Assembly: GCF_000003815.2 (NCBI RefSeq)
Contig: NC_049988.1
Coordinates: 13,411,995 to 13,475,994 of the forward strand
DNA: 64,000 bases
Source: Branchiostoma floridae
Taxonomy: Eukaryota > Chordata > Leptocardii > Amphioxiformes > Branchiostomatidae
Direction: 5' to 3'
Shown: piece by piece, positions 10,267-25,607 of the stretch
How positions within the stretch are numbered: the stretch's first letter is position 1
Layout of the letters: every line of letters starts with the position of its first letter
Notes under the pieces: generated by a model
Told to the model about the DNA's origin: nothing
The model's database searches: none
The model's input: only the letters and a program-made list of their open reading frames with translations
Made by a program: the position numbers and the translations under genes

Positions 10267-13200
10267 ATGCGTCTGCTCGTCTTGTTCCTCGCCCTGGCCC
10301 TGCCTGCCCTGGCCGCCGCCCACTCCTGGATCGTCTGTACGGACTACCTGGAGAACAACGGCTGGTACTGGGATGAGGCTAAGTGCAGGGCCTGGCCAAG
10401 GTCTGCCCACAGGTAAGCAGGTCCTGTGAGGAAATTATCTCCAAGCAGACCTTGGTAGTGGGCGCCTCAAAATCTCCATTGACCTGTAACCAATCTACAT
10501 TGGCCTAGCAAGTACCATGTGTCACCGTATCTCGCAAAATATTTCTGAGCGGTGCCTTATTGCGCTAGAAATGCGCCAGCTTTTCTACTTTCCCTTGCGA
10601 CCGCACTGACGACACGAAGTGCAATTGTTTTGTCTATGATATAAGTATTAGCTGGTTATCGAATATCGCAGTAAAAGTCGCAGTGTACACAGTAACCTGC
10701 ATCAAAAACATTTGCAATTAAAAGAGAATTGATTGGTTCTTGGCACAACATAGGTACTATATTATAGAACATGATGTTGCGCCACTTAGCATGCGAATGC
10801 CTGGCTATCGCCATTTGGTTTGTACTGAGATACCTGCTTTACACCTTGTCTATGTGGGACAAGAAGTAGACTGGTGTCTTTCTGAATTCTGTCTATCCAG
10901 GCATAACATGCGTTTCGGCTATTTTGGACTACATCGCGGGTTTATGAACAAACTGGACAACCACCCTGAGGAAACCGCGCTGTGTCGGCACCCACGGAAT
11001 GACGACACGGAGTATACCGACCTGACACCAATGGCGGCGTACTACCTGGGGCAGAAGGTCGTCCTAACCCACCCCACAAAAGTACTACTTCTCCTTTTAT
11101 TATAAGAAGTTTCCCGTGTGCGAAAGAACTTGTAGATAATGTACGTTAGATATGGTAGAAGACAAATTTTATCTCAAACTGCCCCTTCTATGATCAAGAG
11201 AGAAGAGAGCTCTTAAAAGAAACCATCAAATTCTATCCTGATATCTCCACGTTTACAGACAAAAAGAAAACTACTCTCCTTTTAACGTCGCAAAATCCAC
11301 ACATTACAGAAAAAGTGGGATCTTTCGTCTTCCACTGTCTCAGAAAAAGAAGTCAAACCCAATAAGTTACATATTTAACTAGTTGAAGTTAGACTAGAGT
11401 AGTCGCTTACTATACTGTTATTTGTATTTGTATATTACCATTATTTGTATGCCATTTTTTTCACTTGCAGTCAGCCCTCGGGCAAGAATTTGCAATAAAA
11501 CGTATTTTATTACCAGTCTGATATGATTTCATAATTAGTAAGACTGAGTGTACAAGTATCCAACTTCCAGTGTTTGGAAGCGGATCGTCGGTCAAATAGT
11601 AGTTATTGTTGACCCATGACGGTCTTTTATTAGAACCACGTGGCAGATGTGAGATGTAAGGACAACACCAACATCGTAGACACGGAGAACCTGATCTTCG
11701 CGGTGGACGGAGACGAGGACCCCTGCTGTATCGACTCGGACAAACTGATAGTGGTTGAAGACATGGGAATATCTCCATATGGTTTGTTTTTACACTTGCT
11801 TGTCTCAGACATCGCATCATAATCAACAACGTTTATATGTTGATTTTACTAAACCATGTCACGAACTGATGCTATAGCCTGGATCGGCCAGACTGTTTCC
11901 AGAGCCTATACAGCCCAACTCCTCGGCTGTAGGGCTACTATACCCCGAGGAAGTTCTACAGCAGGCCCCTTGGGTTAGACCCCGATATGCACGATAGATA
12001 TTATTGAGATCGGGCGGGCCGTAGTCTGGTATCCAGGCTACTAATGCTATGGTCCCATTTGAAAAGGGGGCCCTTCCCTGCAGTTAACGAGAAATAAAGG
12101 GCTGTTTTTCTGCACCTTCAAGTGTGACCCCTCCATGGCCCCGTGGGACACCCGGTGTCTACCAGGCTATGTTGGGGACCGGCCGGGCCCCTAGATTCTT
12201 TAAAACTAGCGATTAAAATCGAGCAAGGACCCAGTAACAAAAAGATGCTGTTACCTAAATCGTCAAAAAGCCTAGAGATTCACACACGGTACCAGGTAGT
12301 CTACCGGGACATATTTTTGGCTTCAGAAACCAACCGAAGCTATATACCCTATTTCGGTGTTCGGTTTCATAATTCTTTATGCATGCCGTGGGAAGACCAA
12401 AGCCCCAGCAAATTTAAAATACATTTTATGTTTTGACGTTTAGGGCCTGACATCGACCCTGTGCTGACTACCACCTACCCGAAGCCTGGGTTCCAGAACG
12501 CGCCCAAGTTCTGTGAAAATGAAGCGGACGCCATGGGGACGTACAACTTCACCATTCCGCTGGACATGAAGCCAGGTCTTTTACTTACGCCCACTTAAGT
12601 CCACTTGGGCGGCGACCAGTCTGCAACCGCTGAGTGACCAAAGATTTCACACATCTCTCTATGAATTTCATGGAGAACGATTTTTTAAAAACGTTTTGTC
12701 TTTTGATAGTTTTGCTGTCTTTGAAATCATGCGTCTACATCGTGTGTCAAATTCCAATGATGATATCAAGGGTAACAGAAATATATACATGTACGGTCAC
12801 CCATGTAACGATCTCCGTACCATGGGTGGAAAAGGGCAGAATTTGGGGCACAGTTTTTTTTTTCTCTAAAACATTTTCAAGTGCATGCGAAGAAAAGCGA
12901 TAGACAATCATGTGCTACCGCTGACGTTGTCAGCATCCAGGTCTATTATGACGAATCATCTAAGAAATATTTTTGCAGAAGGGGGTAATTCCTTGACACA
13001 TTATGTTTTGGCTTGCAGATGACCAAACAATTGGTCATCAGAGACTAAATTCTCTTATACTAACAAATACATGTATCATCCATCCTCCACAGGCCGCCAC
13101 ACCTTTGTCTGGAAGTGGATTCGGTCCCCCACGGTCAGCCCCTTCACCACCTGCTGGGAGGCTGACGTGTTCGCTACGAAGGCCGAGAGGGACGCGCACT

Positions 13201-13819
13201 ACACAGCTACGGTACTTCATTAGCATGTACAAATATAAATGTCAATCCACGCAGACATGGGGAAAGTAGGCACCAAATCATTCACAGACTTTTCACATCT
13301 CACCGATTAACAAAAAAAATCCGTTTATCTACCAAAACGTTTGACAATTCATCTAGCAATACATGCAGAAGACACACCCATAAGATTAGCTTAAGAAGAA
13401 ATAGAAAAGCTGTAGGTTATCTACCCATTTGTGTCTTTTATTCTTTTGTATATCATTGTTTATCTCGTAATTCTCGTGCTTTAATTACTATTTGCCTTCG
13501 GACATGAATGTGAAATATCATTATAATCACCCGTCGAATGCCATGTTTTTTTTACTGAAATACATCATACAATTGAAGACAACAGCAATATAGCGAAAAT
13601 TCTGTATCTTTTTCTGCCTTCCACCAATGCCTAGGCTTTAAGTATGGAACGATAGCAAGATTTGACAAAATTTATGGCTCAAATCCTAACCGTTCCCCTT
13701 CCCTGTCCATCCAGGGCCAGTCTACCGTAGATCTGTGGGACTTCTACCAGATCAACACCATTGTTGACGGCCAGATCGTGGATCCGATAGATCCCGTGGA
13801 TCCGATCATCTCGGGCTGA
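10267..13819 (+). CDS. Secreted His1 (LPMO-like) family protein, copy 5
   Basis: Exons 10267-10412, 10901-11081, 11634-11781, 12444-12575, 13093-13211, 13715-13819; 276 codons. Start chosen at the ATG conserved in all MRLL-type copies; an in-frame ATG 12 bases upstream (10255, MPVT) is also possible and would lengthen the signal peptide by four residues. The first type-B body in the array (VVEDMGISPYG, PDIDPVLTTTYPKPG, DQ/DP-IISG end). Exon 3 is one codon longer than in type A (CKDNTNIVDTEN). Exon 2 ends HPTK rather than HPTN, next to the proposed copper site. Exon 5 reads WIRSPTVSPFTTC. AATAAA at 13851-13856. Introns 2 and 3 carry a LINE remnant and a hAT-like MITE. Confidence 0.9.
11100..11510 (+). 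mobile_element. LINE 3'-end remnant in copy 5 intron 2
   Basis: A 5'-truncated element absent from intron 2 of the paralogs. About 11170-11365 translates without stops to a LINE ORF2 C-terminal tail (NCPFYDQERRELL, ...FHCLRKRSQTQ-stop), followed by an AT-rich 3' UTR ending TTTGCAATAAAACG. The flanking CTTTTAT / TTTTATTACC suggests a short target duplication. Its Cys-Pro-Phe-Tyr-Asp tail recalls, but is not, the tail of the LINE at 26687-32490. Confidence 0.7.
11875..12040. mobile_element. hAT-like MITE in copy 5 intron 3
   Basis: 166 bp with inverted termini TAGCCTGGAT-CGGCCAGACT and AGTCTGGTATCCAGGCTA, flanked by near-identical 9-bp direct repeats CTGATGCTA (11866-11874) and CTAATGCTA (12041-12049). 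Size, termini and 8-9 bp duplication fit a non-autonomous hAT element. Non-coding. Confidence 0.75.
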
Positions 13820-14798
13820 TGGATGGATGGGGTCTTCATGACGTCATCGAAATAAACATTCATCTGTGGAATATAATAGTTTTTTGTGACTCAGTTCTTT
13901 GTTTTTTATCTATGTTTACCAACACTAAGTGCAAAACCAAGGTGACATGAAGGATGTATGTCCTGGCCTGGGTGCCATCTGGGCAGTAGTTCGCTTCTGC
14001 TTCAGAACAGCAGAGAAGCGACTGAATATAGTGTATAATCAACGTCGGAGTGAACTACTTTCCGGATGGTACCCAGGCTATGTATGTCCATGAACTATGA
14101 CCAATATCTCAGATGTTTGGACTACATTCGTGCGTCGGCAAGTGAACAAACATAACAACACGACTATCTTCTTTGAATAAATATACTCCAAACCGGCTAC
14201 GAATATGCAAATAGAATTATATTTGCCGTTCTTCCTATTTTGGCACACTATTGACAAAAGTTATTGTGTAAAAGGTGGCTATCCTGTCGTACACATCTGA
14301 ATTTCTGTGTGGCCGCGACTTTCGTATAAGTGAGCCAATAGCTACTCCATCTGACATGAAATACCCCAGCAAATGCTTTCTAAACACATGGTCTACTAGT
14401 ACCTAACGGTACTTCTTCGGTGCGAAGAAGAAGAGACGACGCCCCCATGCGGTCTGCTAGCTGCTACACAGTCTACTAGATAGCCTGTCCCAAGAACACA
14501 AACCATTCATCACAATGGAGGTATCCTTTGCAACATTGTACGAAGCCATACAACGTCTACAGCAGCGTGTTATGACGTAGAATGTTTTCTCTCAATATAT
14601 TTATGACACTAACAAAATTGTAAAGTTAAAGGGTTATCAAAGTATGTTTAACTTCAGACATCCCCGCTTGCTTTTTGCAGTCTTAAGACAAACACACAGC
14701 AGGTGGTCCTCATTCCTGTTTTCACACGTTTTATGCTACAAATGTGACAGGACTAACACAAACCCGCGCAGAAGAGCTCGTTCTACGTGCCCGTCACA
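13820..14798. other. Intergenic region between copies 5 and 6
   Basis: No gene. It holds the 3' UTR of copy 5, a hAT-like MITE (13964-14080) and about 700 bases that recur almost unchanged between copies 6 and 7 (18860-19790). That repeat ends in the MRLL-type promoter block with CTTCCTGTTTTCACACG and CCCGCGCAGAAGAGC. Confidence 0.6.
13964..14080. mobile_element. hAT-like MITE 3' of copy 5
   Basis: 117 bp bounded by TGGCCTGGGTGCCAT... and ...ATGGTACCCAGGCTA (imperfect inverted repeat of about 28 bp), with an exact 9-bp duplication TGTATGTCC at 13955-13963 and 14081-14089. It is a relative of the element at 11875-12040. A second copy, duplicated with the gene, is at 18954-19065. Confidence 0.8.
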
Positions 14799-14949
14799 AT
14801 GCGTCTGCTCGTCTTGTTCCTCGCCCTGGCCCTGCCTGCCCTGGCCGCCGCCCACTCCTGGATCGTCTGTACGGACTACCTGGAGAACAACGGCTGGTAC
14901 TGGGACCAGGCCAAGTGCAGAGCCTGGCCAAGGGGTGCCAACAGGTAAG

Positions 14950-15478
14950 AGTTAATCATCATTTAGTTATGGACAGCAAAAACTAGATAAAACGTTTGGG
15001 TCTTCGTATGCAACTTGAGTAACTTTGTGTGGGGCATAGCGACGACCTAGGAGAGACAGTGTAGTGGCTTTAATGGTCCCAAAGCTATCCTGGCCATGGT
15101 CGGTATCTGTATCTATATAGCCGTTATAACCGCTATTCGGCGTAACACACCAGCTTCGTAGGCACGCGGTGCGGCAGCAGCTGGTTATATTACACTGCAC
15201 GACCTGTCACACCTTACTTTTGCACCTCTATCTACAAGCGTTTCCTAAAACTATCCACAGAAAATGCCCCTACTGTGCTAGGTGATAACAAATTCCACTC
15301 TATGATATTTTTGGGAAAGTACGAACTTTTTAACACATCGATCCTAGGTTGGTAACTCTGGTACTTGAAGGCATGACTGTCTTGTTCTTTTTTGAGCTGG
15401 ATACCCATCATATCAGTCGATACGTCCACCATTTTATTGGTCATTTTGTACATCATGCAAAGTCTGGACATTTTCCTT
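14950..15478 (-). mobile_element. 5'-truncated LINE in intron 1 of copy 6
   Basis: 529 bp inserted on the minus strand. 15471-15232 translates to a typical LINE ORF2 C-terminal end (LCMMYKMTNKMVDV, RIDVLKSSYFPKNIIEWN, SVDSFRKRL-stop), followed by 3' UTR with GTTACGCCGAATAGCGG and TTATAACGGC. It is flanked by a direct repeat of about 20 bp, CAAGGGGTGCC then ACAGGTAAG (14929-14949 and 15479-15499), that is, the exon-1 end with its splice donor. Shared by copies 8-13 but absent from copies 2, 3, 5 and 7. Confidence 0.85.
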
Positions 15479-17845
15479 CAAGGGGTGCCCACAGGTAAGC
15501 AGGTCATGTGAGGAACTAATCTCTAAGAAGATCCTGGACAGGGGACAGGCAGTATCTCTGTACCGAAACACTTGCCAAGCAAGCTCCATTTGCCACAGTA
15601 TCTTACTGGGCTGTGCCTAACAGAGCTAGAAAAATTCACCAGCTTTTCTACTTTCGGCTCCCCGCAATGCTTTTGTCTACGATGCCAACATTAGTAGGTT
15701 ATTGGAAATCGCAGTGAAAATCGCACTGAAAATCGCTGTGTACAATGATTGAAACTGCATCAAAAAATATATTTTAAGTGAAAAGAGAATGATACTTGGC
15801 ACAACATAGGTATGAAATTATAAAACATGATTTTGCGCCACTTGACGAATGGCGGAATGCCTGGCACAATCTGTAGTATCGCCATTTGGCCTACTTGGTA
15901 TTTGGTTTGTCCTGAGATACTAGTACCTGCTTAACACGTCAATTGTCTGTGTTGGAGAAACGGACAGATGACTGGTGTTTTTCTCCATTCTATCTATCCA
16001 GGCATAACCTTCGTTTCGGCGACTTTGGATCACATCGCGGGTTTCTGAACAAACTGGACAACCACCCTGAGGAAACTGCGCTGTGTCAGTACCCACGGGG
16101 TGATAATCGGTTATATACAGACGAGATGCCCATGGCGGCGTACTACCTGGGACAGAAGGTCGTCCTAACCCACCCCACAAACGTACTACCTCTCTTTCAT
16201 TACCAGTCTGATATGATTTCATAATTAGTAAGACTGAGTGGACTAGTATCCAAATTCCAATGTTTGGAAGTAAAATTAACAACAGTGTGGACGTACACAA
16301 CAAAATGGCTGCACTAAATTGCGCTTGAAAATCGAGCCAACTTTGCGATTTTTTGCCAACTTTTACTTGCGTTCACACTGACGTGCGATGCACGGGTGAA
16401 GTACTAGTACATGACCTCTACATTTAGTAACTTATGCCTTTATCTAGATGCGCATCGGGAAAATAGATATATCCGACAATGATAGCGTTCATTCAAGTGC
16501 TTTTGTTTTCTCTCGCATGACAAGAGATCCGATATTCAAGTACTGTATGCCTTAAAGCACGTGTAAAATTTACGTTTTTTTCAGTATATACTTTATACCT
16601 CCCTCACATTAGGCGAAAATCGATCAGACGACGGTTCTGCGGCAATCGCCCGAGCCTCGCTTATCATAATAACTTGCTTAAAGATCAGAATCCATGTGTG
16701 TTGTCGATATGTTGTACGGATGTTGCACGTTATTGTTGACCAGCGATATGCCAATGACTGTCTTTTACCAGGGCCACGTGGCAGATGCGAGATGCAAGAA
16801 CACCAACATCTACGACACAGAGAATCTGATCTTCGTGGTGGACGGAGACGAGGACCCCTGCTGTATCAACTCTACCAAACTCATAGTGGTTGAAGACATG
16901 GGAATATCGCCATATGGTTTGTATTGAGATACTTCTTTACTTTAGGGTTCGTATCATAATCAACGACGTTTATGTACTTATTCAAGCCCTGAAACTAACC
17001 CATGTGTCATTATCTAATGCAGCTCATAAAGAATATTAGCCAGAGAACGGCAATTTGCATGTTATTCCATTTTTTTACAAAACCGGATGCTTTGCTTTTT
17101 AGATACGTATACGGTCCCATACGGAGAAAGAAACCCTACGACTACGTGTAAATCTATGGGCTGTTTTTCTGCACATTCGAACGTGACCCATGCGTGGCCA
17201 CGTGGGACACCCTGCGACAACAGGGCTATATTTAGGCACAGCCGGGCCCCTGGATTATTCTAACTTACATTTAAAATCAACCCGGAACCCGGCAACAGAT
17301 CATATGCTCCTTGAATGTTGGAATGGTATGGAATGGAATAGAGTTGTTTTATCTTATTACGTAGAAAAGTGCCAAAGCCTCAGTAAATTTTAAATATATT
17401 TCATATTTTGACATTCAGGGCCTGACATCGACCCTGTGCTGACCACCACCTACCCGAAGCCTGGGTCCAGAACGCCCCCAAGTTCTGTGAGAATCCAGGA
17501 AGCGCCATGGGGACGTACAACTTCACCATTCCGCTGGACATGAAACCAGGTCAGGGGTTATATTAACGTTATTTAGTGTATTTGGCTTGTGGACAAAATA
17601 ATTGGACAGAACCAACTACATTCTCTCATATTAGCAAGTTTTAGCCTCTTACGGAGCCTTCTAACAACAACATTTTGTTCTGGGGGGGGGGGGTGGGCTG
17701 ACTCACGATTTTCAACATTGGCGAAGGTTCTTTTTACAAGTTCGACGCCGAAAGTCCTGTCTTGGCGTTAGAGAACCTTAGGCAATGTTAAAAATGGCAA
17801 ACTAGGGTCAGATCAGCTAGAAGTCTTCGTATGAGGCTAAAGTTA

Positions 17846-17995
17846 AGGGCACAACCCGCCGTACGTGCAATTTGTCCGTACGTTTTTTTTTGGGGGGGGG
17901 GGACGCCACGTCCACCACATATTTCTGAAAACGTTCAGGCTGTACAGGGCAGGATTCCCTACGAGTTCGTACGGAGGCGGCACTTACCACTTACG
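17846..17995. mobile_element. AGGGCACAACCC MITE in copy 6 intron 4 (cut by gap)
   Basis: The left terminus AGGGCACAACCCGCC follows TA; the right end is lost in the N gap. A T/G homopolymer stretch lies inside (17883-17902). Same insertion site as in copies 8, 9, 11 and 13. Confidence 0.75.
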
Positions 17996-18095
17996 NNNNN
18001 NNNNNNNNNNNNNNNNNNNNNNNNNNNNNNNNNNNNNNNNNNNNNNNNNNNNNNNNNNNNNNNNNNNNNNNNNNNNNNNNNNNNNNNNNNNNNNN
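17996..18095. other. Assembly gap (100 N)
   Basis: 100 N, unknown true size. It removes the right end of the MITE and most of exon 5 of copy 6. Confidence 1.
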
Positions 18096-18809
18096 AGGCG
18101 GAGAGAGACGCGCACTACACAGCTACGGTACTTCAGCACCTCCATAAATGATGAATATTCATGTTATGTTTTCACTAGCGTTTGTGCGTCCGTTTGTTTG
18201 CCAACAAGATATCTCAGGAACGGCTGGATGCATTGGTTTCATACTGTTGCGTTGTTAAGGTTTGAAAAATGGAAATTGAAAAGTGGATTCGGTCCCTTTG
18301 GTACTGCAGCGGAACTTACTTCTAGTCTTGATATCTCGTGTTCTGAACAAGCTACGGTTACAGTTTCTGGGTGTTAGGTAGCTCTTGTGTTCGGGAAGAA
18401 GTAACATAAGTAGGGGTATTAGTTTTAGAATTACAGTGGCATTTGTGGAAAAAAAATCCAAAGAGGATATGCGCACATTTGCGCCATTTTGTGGTTTTTT
18501 TTAAATTTTCATCGAAGGGTCTGCGATAAGTTTGATGCAGATTTTTTTTCTGAAAGCCAAGAAGCAACAGTGCACAGGTGAAGAAACTATATCTTTTTTG
18601 AATTGCCTTTCACCAATATCCAGACTTGAAGCATTGGAACGATAACAAGATTTGATACGAGTCATACCTCGAAGTCTAATCGTTCCCCTTCCCTGTCCCT
18701 CCAGGGCCAGTCTACCGTAGATCTGTGGGACTTCTACCAGATCAACACCATTGTTGACGGCCAGATCGTGGATCCGATAGATCCCGTGGATCAGATCATC
18801 TCGGGTTGA

Positions 18810-19879
18810 TGGATGGATGAGGTCTTCATTACGTCATCGAAATAAACATTCATCTGTGGAATGTAATAGTTTTTTGTGACTCAGTTCTTTGTTTTTTATC
18901 TATGTTTACCAACACTAAGTGCAAAACCAAGGTGACATGAAGGATGTATGTCCTGGCTGCCATCTGGGCAGTAGTTCGCTTCTGCTTCGGAACAGCAGAG
19001 AAGCGACTGTATCTAGTGTATAATTAACGTCGGAGTGAACTACTTTCCGGATGGTACCCAGACTATGCATGTCCATGAACTATGACCAATATCTTAGATG
19101 TTTGGGCTATATTCGTGCGTCGGCAAGTGAACAAACATAACAACATGTGAATCTGACACGTTCTGCTCGTTTGTTTATTTGTTAAGTATTGTTACCGTTT
19201 GAACTCCAAAAAGCATAAACAATGTGTAGTCCAAGACCTTCATATCAGCACGACTATCTTCTTTGAATAGATATACTCCAAACCGGCTACGAATATGCAA
19301 ATAGAATTATATTTGCCGTTGGCACACTATTGACAAAAGTTATTGTGTAAAAGGTGGCTACCCTGTCGTACACATCTGGAACTATGACTTTCTGTGTGGC
19401 CGCGACTTTCGTATAAGTGAGCCAATAGCTACACCATCTGACATGAAATACCCCCAGTAAATGCTTTCTAAACACATGGTCTACCTAAATGGTACTTCTT
19501 CGGTGCGAAGAAGACGAGACGACGCCCCCATGCGGTCTGCTAGCTGCTACACAGTCTACTACCTTGCCTGTCCCAAGAACACAAACCATTCATCAAAATG
19601 GAGGTATCCTTTGCAACATTGTACGAAGCCATACAACGTCTGTCGCAGACGTGTTGCGACGTAAAATATTTTCCCTCAATACATTTATGACACTCACAAA
19701 AAATAAAGTTAAAATGTTATCAAAACATGTTTAACTTCAGACAGCCCCGCTTGTTTCTTGCAGCCTTAAGACAACACACAGCAGGTGGTCCTCCTTCCTG
19801 TTTTCACACGTTTACAGTTACAAATAGATAGAACTAACGTAAACCCGCGCAGAAGAGCTCGTTCTACATGCCCGTCACA
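18810..19879. other. Intergenic region between copies 6 and 7
   Basis: No gene. It is a near-repeat of 13820-14798, including the hAT-like MITE (18954-19065; second target copy mutated to TGCATGTCC) and the MRLL-type promoter block. It has an extra 90-base stretch at about 19145-19245 that is not in the earlier copy. Confidence 0.6.
18954..19065. mobile_element. hAT-like MITE 3' of copy 6
   Basis: Duplicated copy of 13964-14080 with small deletions: left end TGGCTGCCATCTGGG, right end GGTACCCAGACTA. Confidence 0.7.
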
Positions 19880-23253
<3,374 letters not shown>

Positions 23254-23974
23254 TGGGTGGATCAGGTCTTCATGACGTCATCGAAATAAATCTCAAACTG
23301 TGAAATATCATAGTGGCTCAATTCTTTGTTTCTGATATCTATGTTTACCACAATCAAGTTCAAAACCAAGGTGACATGACGGATATAATTGACAGTTACT
23401 TTGCCACAGCTGAAATACGAAGCTTGACGTGTTACGCCGAAGGGCGGTTATACCGACCCTTGCTATACTGATACAGAAAAGGGATAGACAAAAGGTCTTT
23501 ACCACATACCTGCATGCACCTGTTCTACAGCATATCAAATCTTATGTCAATATTCCGTGCCATTTATTTGTTTTTTATCCCCATTACTTCACATTAGTCT
23601 GTGTGTTTATCTGTAATACCCCTGTCACATTATCTACAAGCAGAGGTTGGCGGACATGAAGAAAATTGGACAATAGAAATCCCCACGAAAACGCCTGAAC
23701 ACGTCAAAAACCAACCGGTACTGAACCTCTGCTTGGACAGTAGGTAAAACAATGAGGAAAACATGTTTCCATTGCTTTGGGCTTGTAAGTATATCATTAG
23801 CATATAATCCACGACCTCCTATTACCGTCACCGGTGACGGTTTGTCTTTAGACACGAGAGAATCCGTCACGGGCCCCCCGCTGAACCGACCCAGACCAGG
23901 TCCGGAGGTGGCTCAGGTCGGTTCCGCGGAAATGCCGTCATACGCCCCTTATTTCCTGTTTAGACCGGTGACGG
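23254..23974. other. Intergenic region 3' of copy 7
   Basis: No gene. It holds the 3' UTR, then at about 23414-23545 a plus-strand LINE 3'-UTR remnant (GTTACGCCGAAGGGCGG, TTATACCGACC) related to the intron-1 LINE. The same remnant follows copies 8-13. Around 23638-23734 short inverted repeats AAGCAGAGGTT / AACCTCTGCTT, and at 23826-23843 a palindrome ACCGTCACCGGTGACGGT, suggest an unassigned DNA element into which the next palindrome inserted. Confidence 0.5.
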
Positions 23975-23978
23975 TTAA

Positions 23979-25515
23979 AGGACAGCATCAGAAAATTTCC
24001 AATTCATTATTTTCCAGTAGTTTACTCATTAAAAAGTTGATGTACGTCAATTTTTACATTGATCCGCCTAATATGACCCTGTAGACACGTTTGAACTTCG
24101 CGCTCTCCTCCTCTCCCCGCCGCGCTGGCCGATGACGTAATGGCCTCGTTCTGATCGTCGGAGATTGTATGACGTCACGGATTAGAAACTTCTAGCCAGC
24201 CATTTTGCTCGGTGAACCTCGGTCCTCTCAGCGGTAAATAATCACCCCGCCATTCTGGAGTTCAGTCCGTTGTTGTTGAAAATTACTTTCGTGGACCTGT
24301 AAGTCGGATTGTGAGCTATCTACGAAGCCATAGTCCCCGGGAGACTGAACATGAATGAGCTTGCCTGCGAGTAAACCGCGCGGCGACGGGACGAAATCAA
24401 AACAATGGTTTTGGGGGAGGTTCACGCACCGTGCCATTCTGGACTTTTACAAGAGCGTCAGTTCGGGTCAGTTCTTACCTTCTCCTTTCCGGACAGCACA
24501 GCGATAATTACACGCAAGCTTCCACGAATTTTGGTTGAATTCACAATTGTCCAACTGGCAGGGACATTAAAAAAAAAAAAAACATTTTCCCTCTGACAAC
24601 ATACCTTCCGCGCCGAAACATACATACAGCATTGTTGTTTTTACATACAACACAGGCCGGACATTGTGAATGGCGCGAAATGTCGGCTTCGTTTCAGAGT
24701 CCGTGATTTGTTTTGAATGAACCCCCAACAATCTCCGCCAAAGCTACATGATTGAAAAACCGACCAGTCCAGATAATTCACCTGAGAAACAGAAAATAAA
24801 GTGAGAGGCGAGGCGTAACTCGTACGAATCTGTACAAATTGCGGTGCTCTCTGTTTCGGCGCGAAAAGGGGGTCGTTCGATATGTAGCAATCAAGGGTAT
24901 GTTGTCAGAGGAAACGTTTTTTTTTTAAATGTCCCTGCCAGTTGGACAACTGTAAATTCAACCAAAATTCGTGGAAGCTTACGTGTAATTATCGCTGTGC
25001 TGTCCGGAAAGGAGAAGGTAAGAACTGACCCGAACTCGCTCTTGTAAAAGTCCAGAATGGCACGGTGCGTGAACCTCCCCCAAAACCATTGTTTTGATTT
25101 CGTCCCGTCGCCGCGCGGTTTACTCGCAGGCAAGCTCATTAATGTTTAGTGTCCCGGGGACTATGGCTTCGTAGACAGCTCACAATGCGACTTACAGGTC
25201 CACGAAAGTAATTTTCAACAACAACGGACTGAACTCCAGAATGGCGGGGTGATTATTTACCGCTGAGAGGACCGAGGTTCACCGAGCAAAATGGCTGGCT
25301 AGAAGTTTCTGATCCGTTACGTCATACAATCTCCGACGATCAGAACGAGGCCATTACGTCATCGGCCAGCGCGGCTGGGAGAGGAGGAGAGCGCGAAGTT
25401 CAAACGTGTCTACAGGGTCATATTAGGCGGATCAATGTAAAAATTGACGTACATCAACTTTTTAATGAGTAAACTACTGGAAAATAATGAATTGGAAATT
25501 TTCTGATGCTGTCCT
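23979..25515. mobile_element. TTAA-flanked 1.5-kb palindromic (foldback) element
   Basis: 1537 bp starting AGGACAGCATCAG and ending CTGATGCTGTCCT, directly flanked by TTAA on each side (23975-23978, 25516-25519). The left arm (23979 to about 24605) and the right arm (about 24896 to 25515) are near-identical inverted copies, roughly 620 bp each, with a loop of about 290 bp. No transposase or long open frame is present. The TTAA target duplication resembles piggyBac-type integration, though the termini do not start with the usual CCY; the superfamily is uncertain. Transcription across it would give a long hairpin. Confidence 0.85.
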
Positions 25516-25607
25516 TTAAGTGTCATATGGCGGTTAACCCACACAGGTCCGTTAAAGCGACTCCAATGTAAATAAGACAAACACGGCAGCAGTTGGTCCT
25601 CCTTCCT

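Larger units (their letters stand above)
14799..18809 (+). pseudogene. LPMO-like family copy 6, 1-nt frameshift in exon 4 and gap in exon 5
   Basis: Exons 14799-14944, 16002-16182, 16772-16916, 17419-17549, exon 5 ending at 18127 (its 5' part is in the N gap), and 18705-18809. Exon 4 is 131 instead of 132 bases: CCTGGGTCCAG at about 17460-17470 lacks one T relative to all paralogs (CCTGGGTTCCAG). This shifts the frame after KPG and destroys the downstream Phe-x-x-Cys region. All other exons are open. The 1-nt loss could be an assembly error; the neighbouring gap makes that plausible. Exon 2 carries the PRGDNRLYTDEMP variant that occurs again only in copy 9. AATAAA 18841-18846. Confidence 0.7.

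Noticed and set aside
23308-23538. Antisense open frame CRTGACRYVVKTFCLSLF repeated after copies 7 and 13
   Set aside because: It falls in a LINE 3'-UTR remnant read backwards; it is recurrent because the repeat is recurrent, and it has no homologous frame in the intron-1 LINE.
23979-25515. Palindrome as a mis-joined assembly inversion
   Set aside because: Exact TTAA at both outer ends and an asymmetric loop favour a real foldback element, though only long reads can exclude an artefact.
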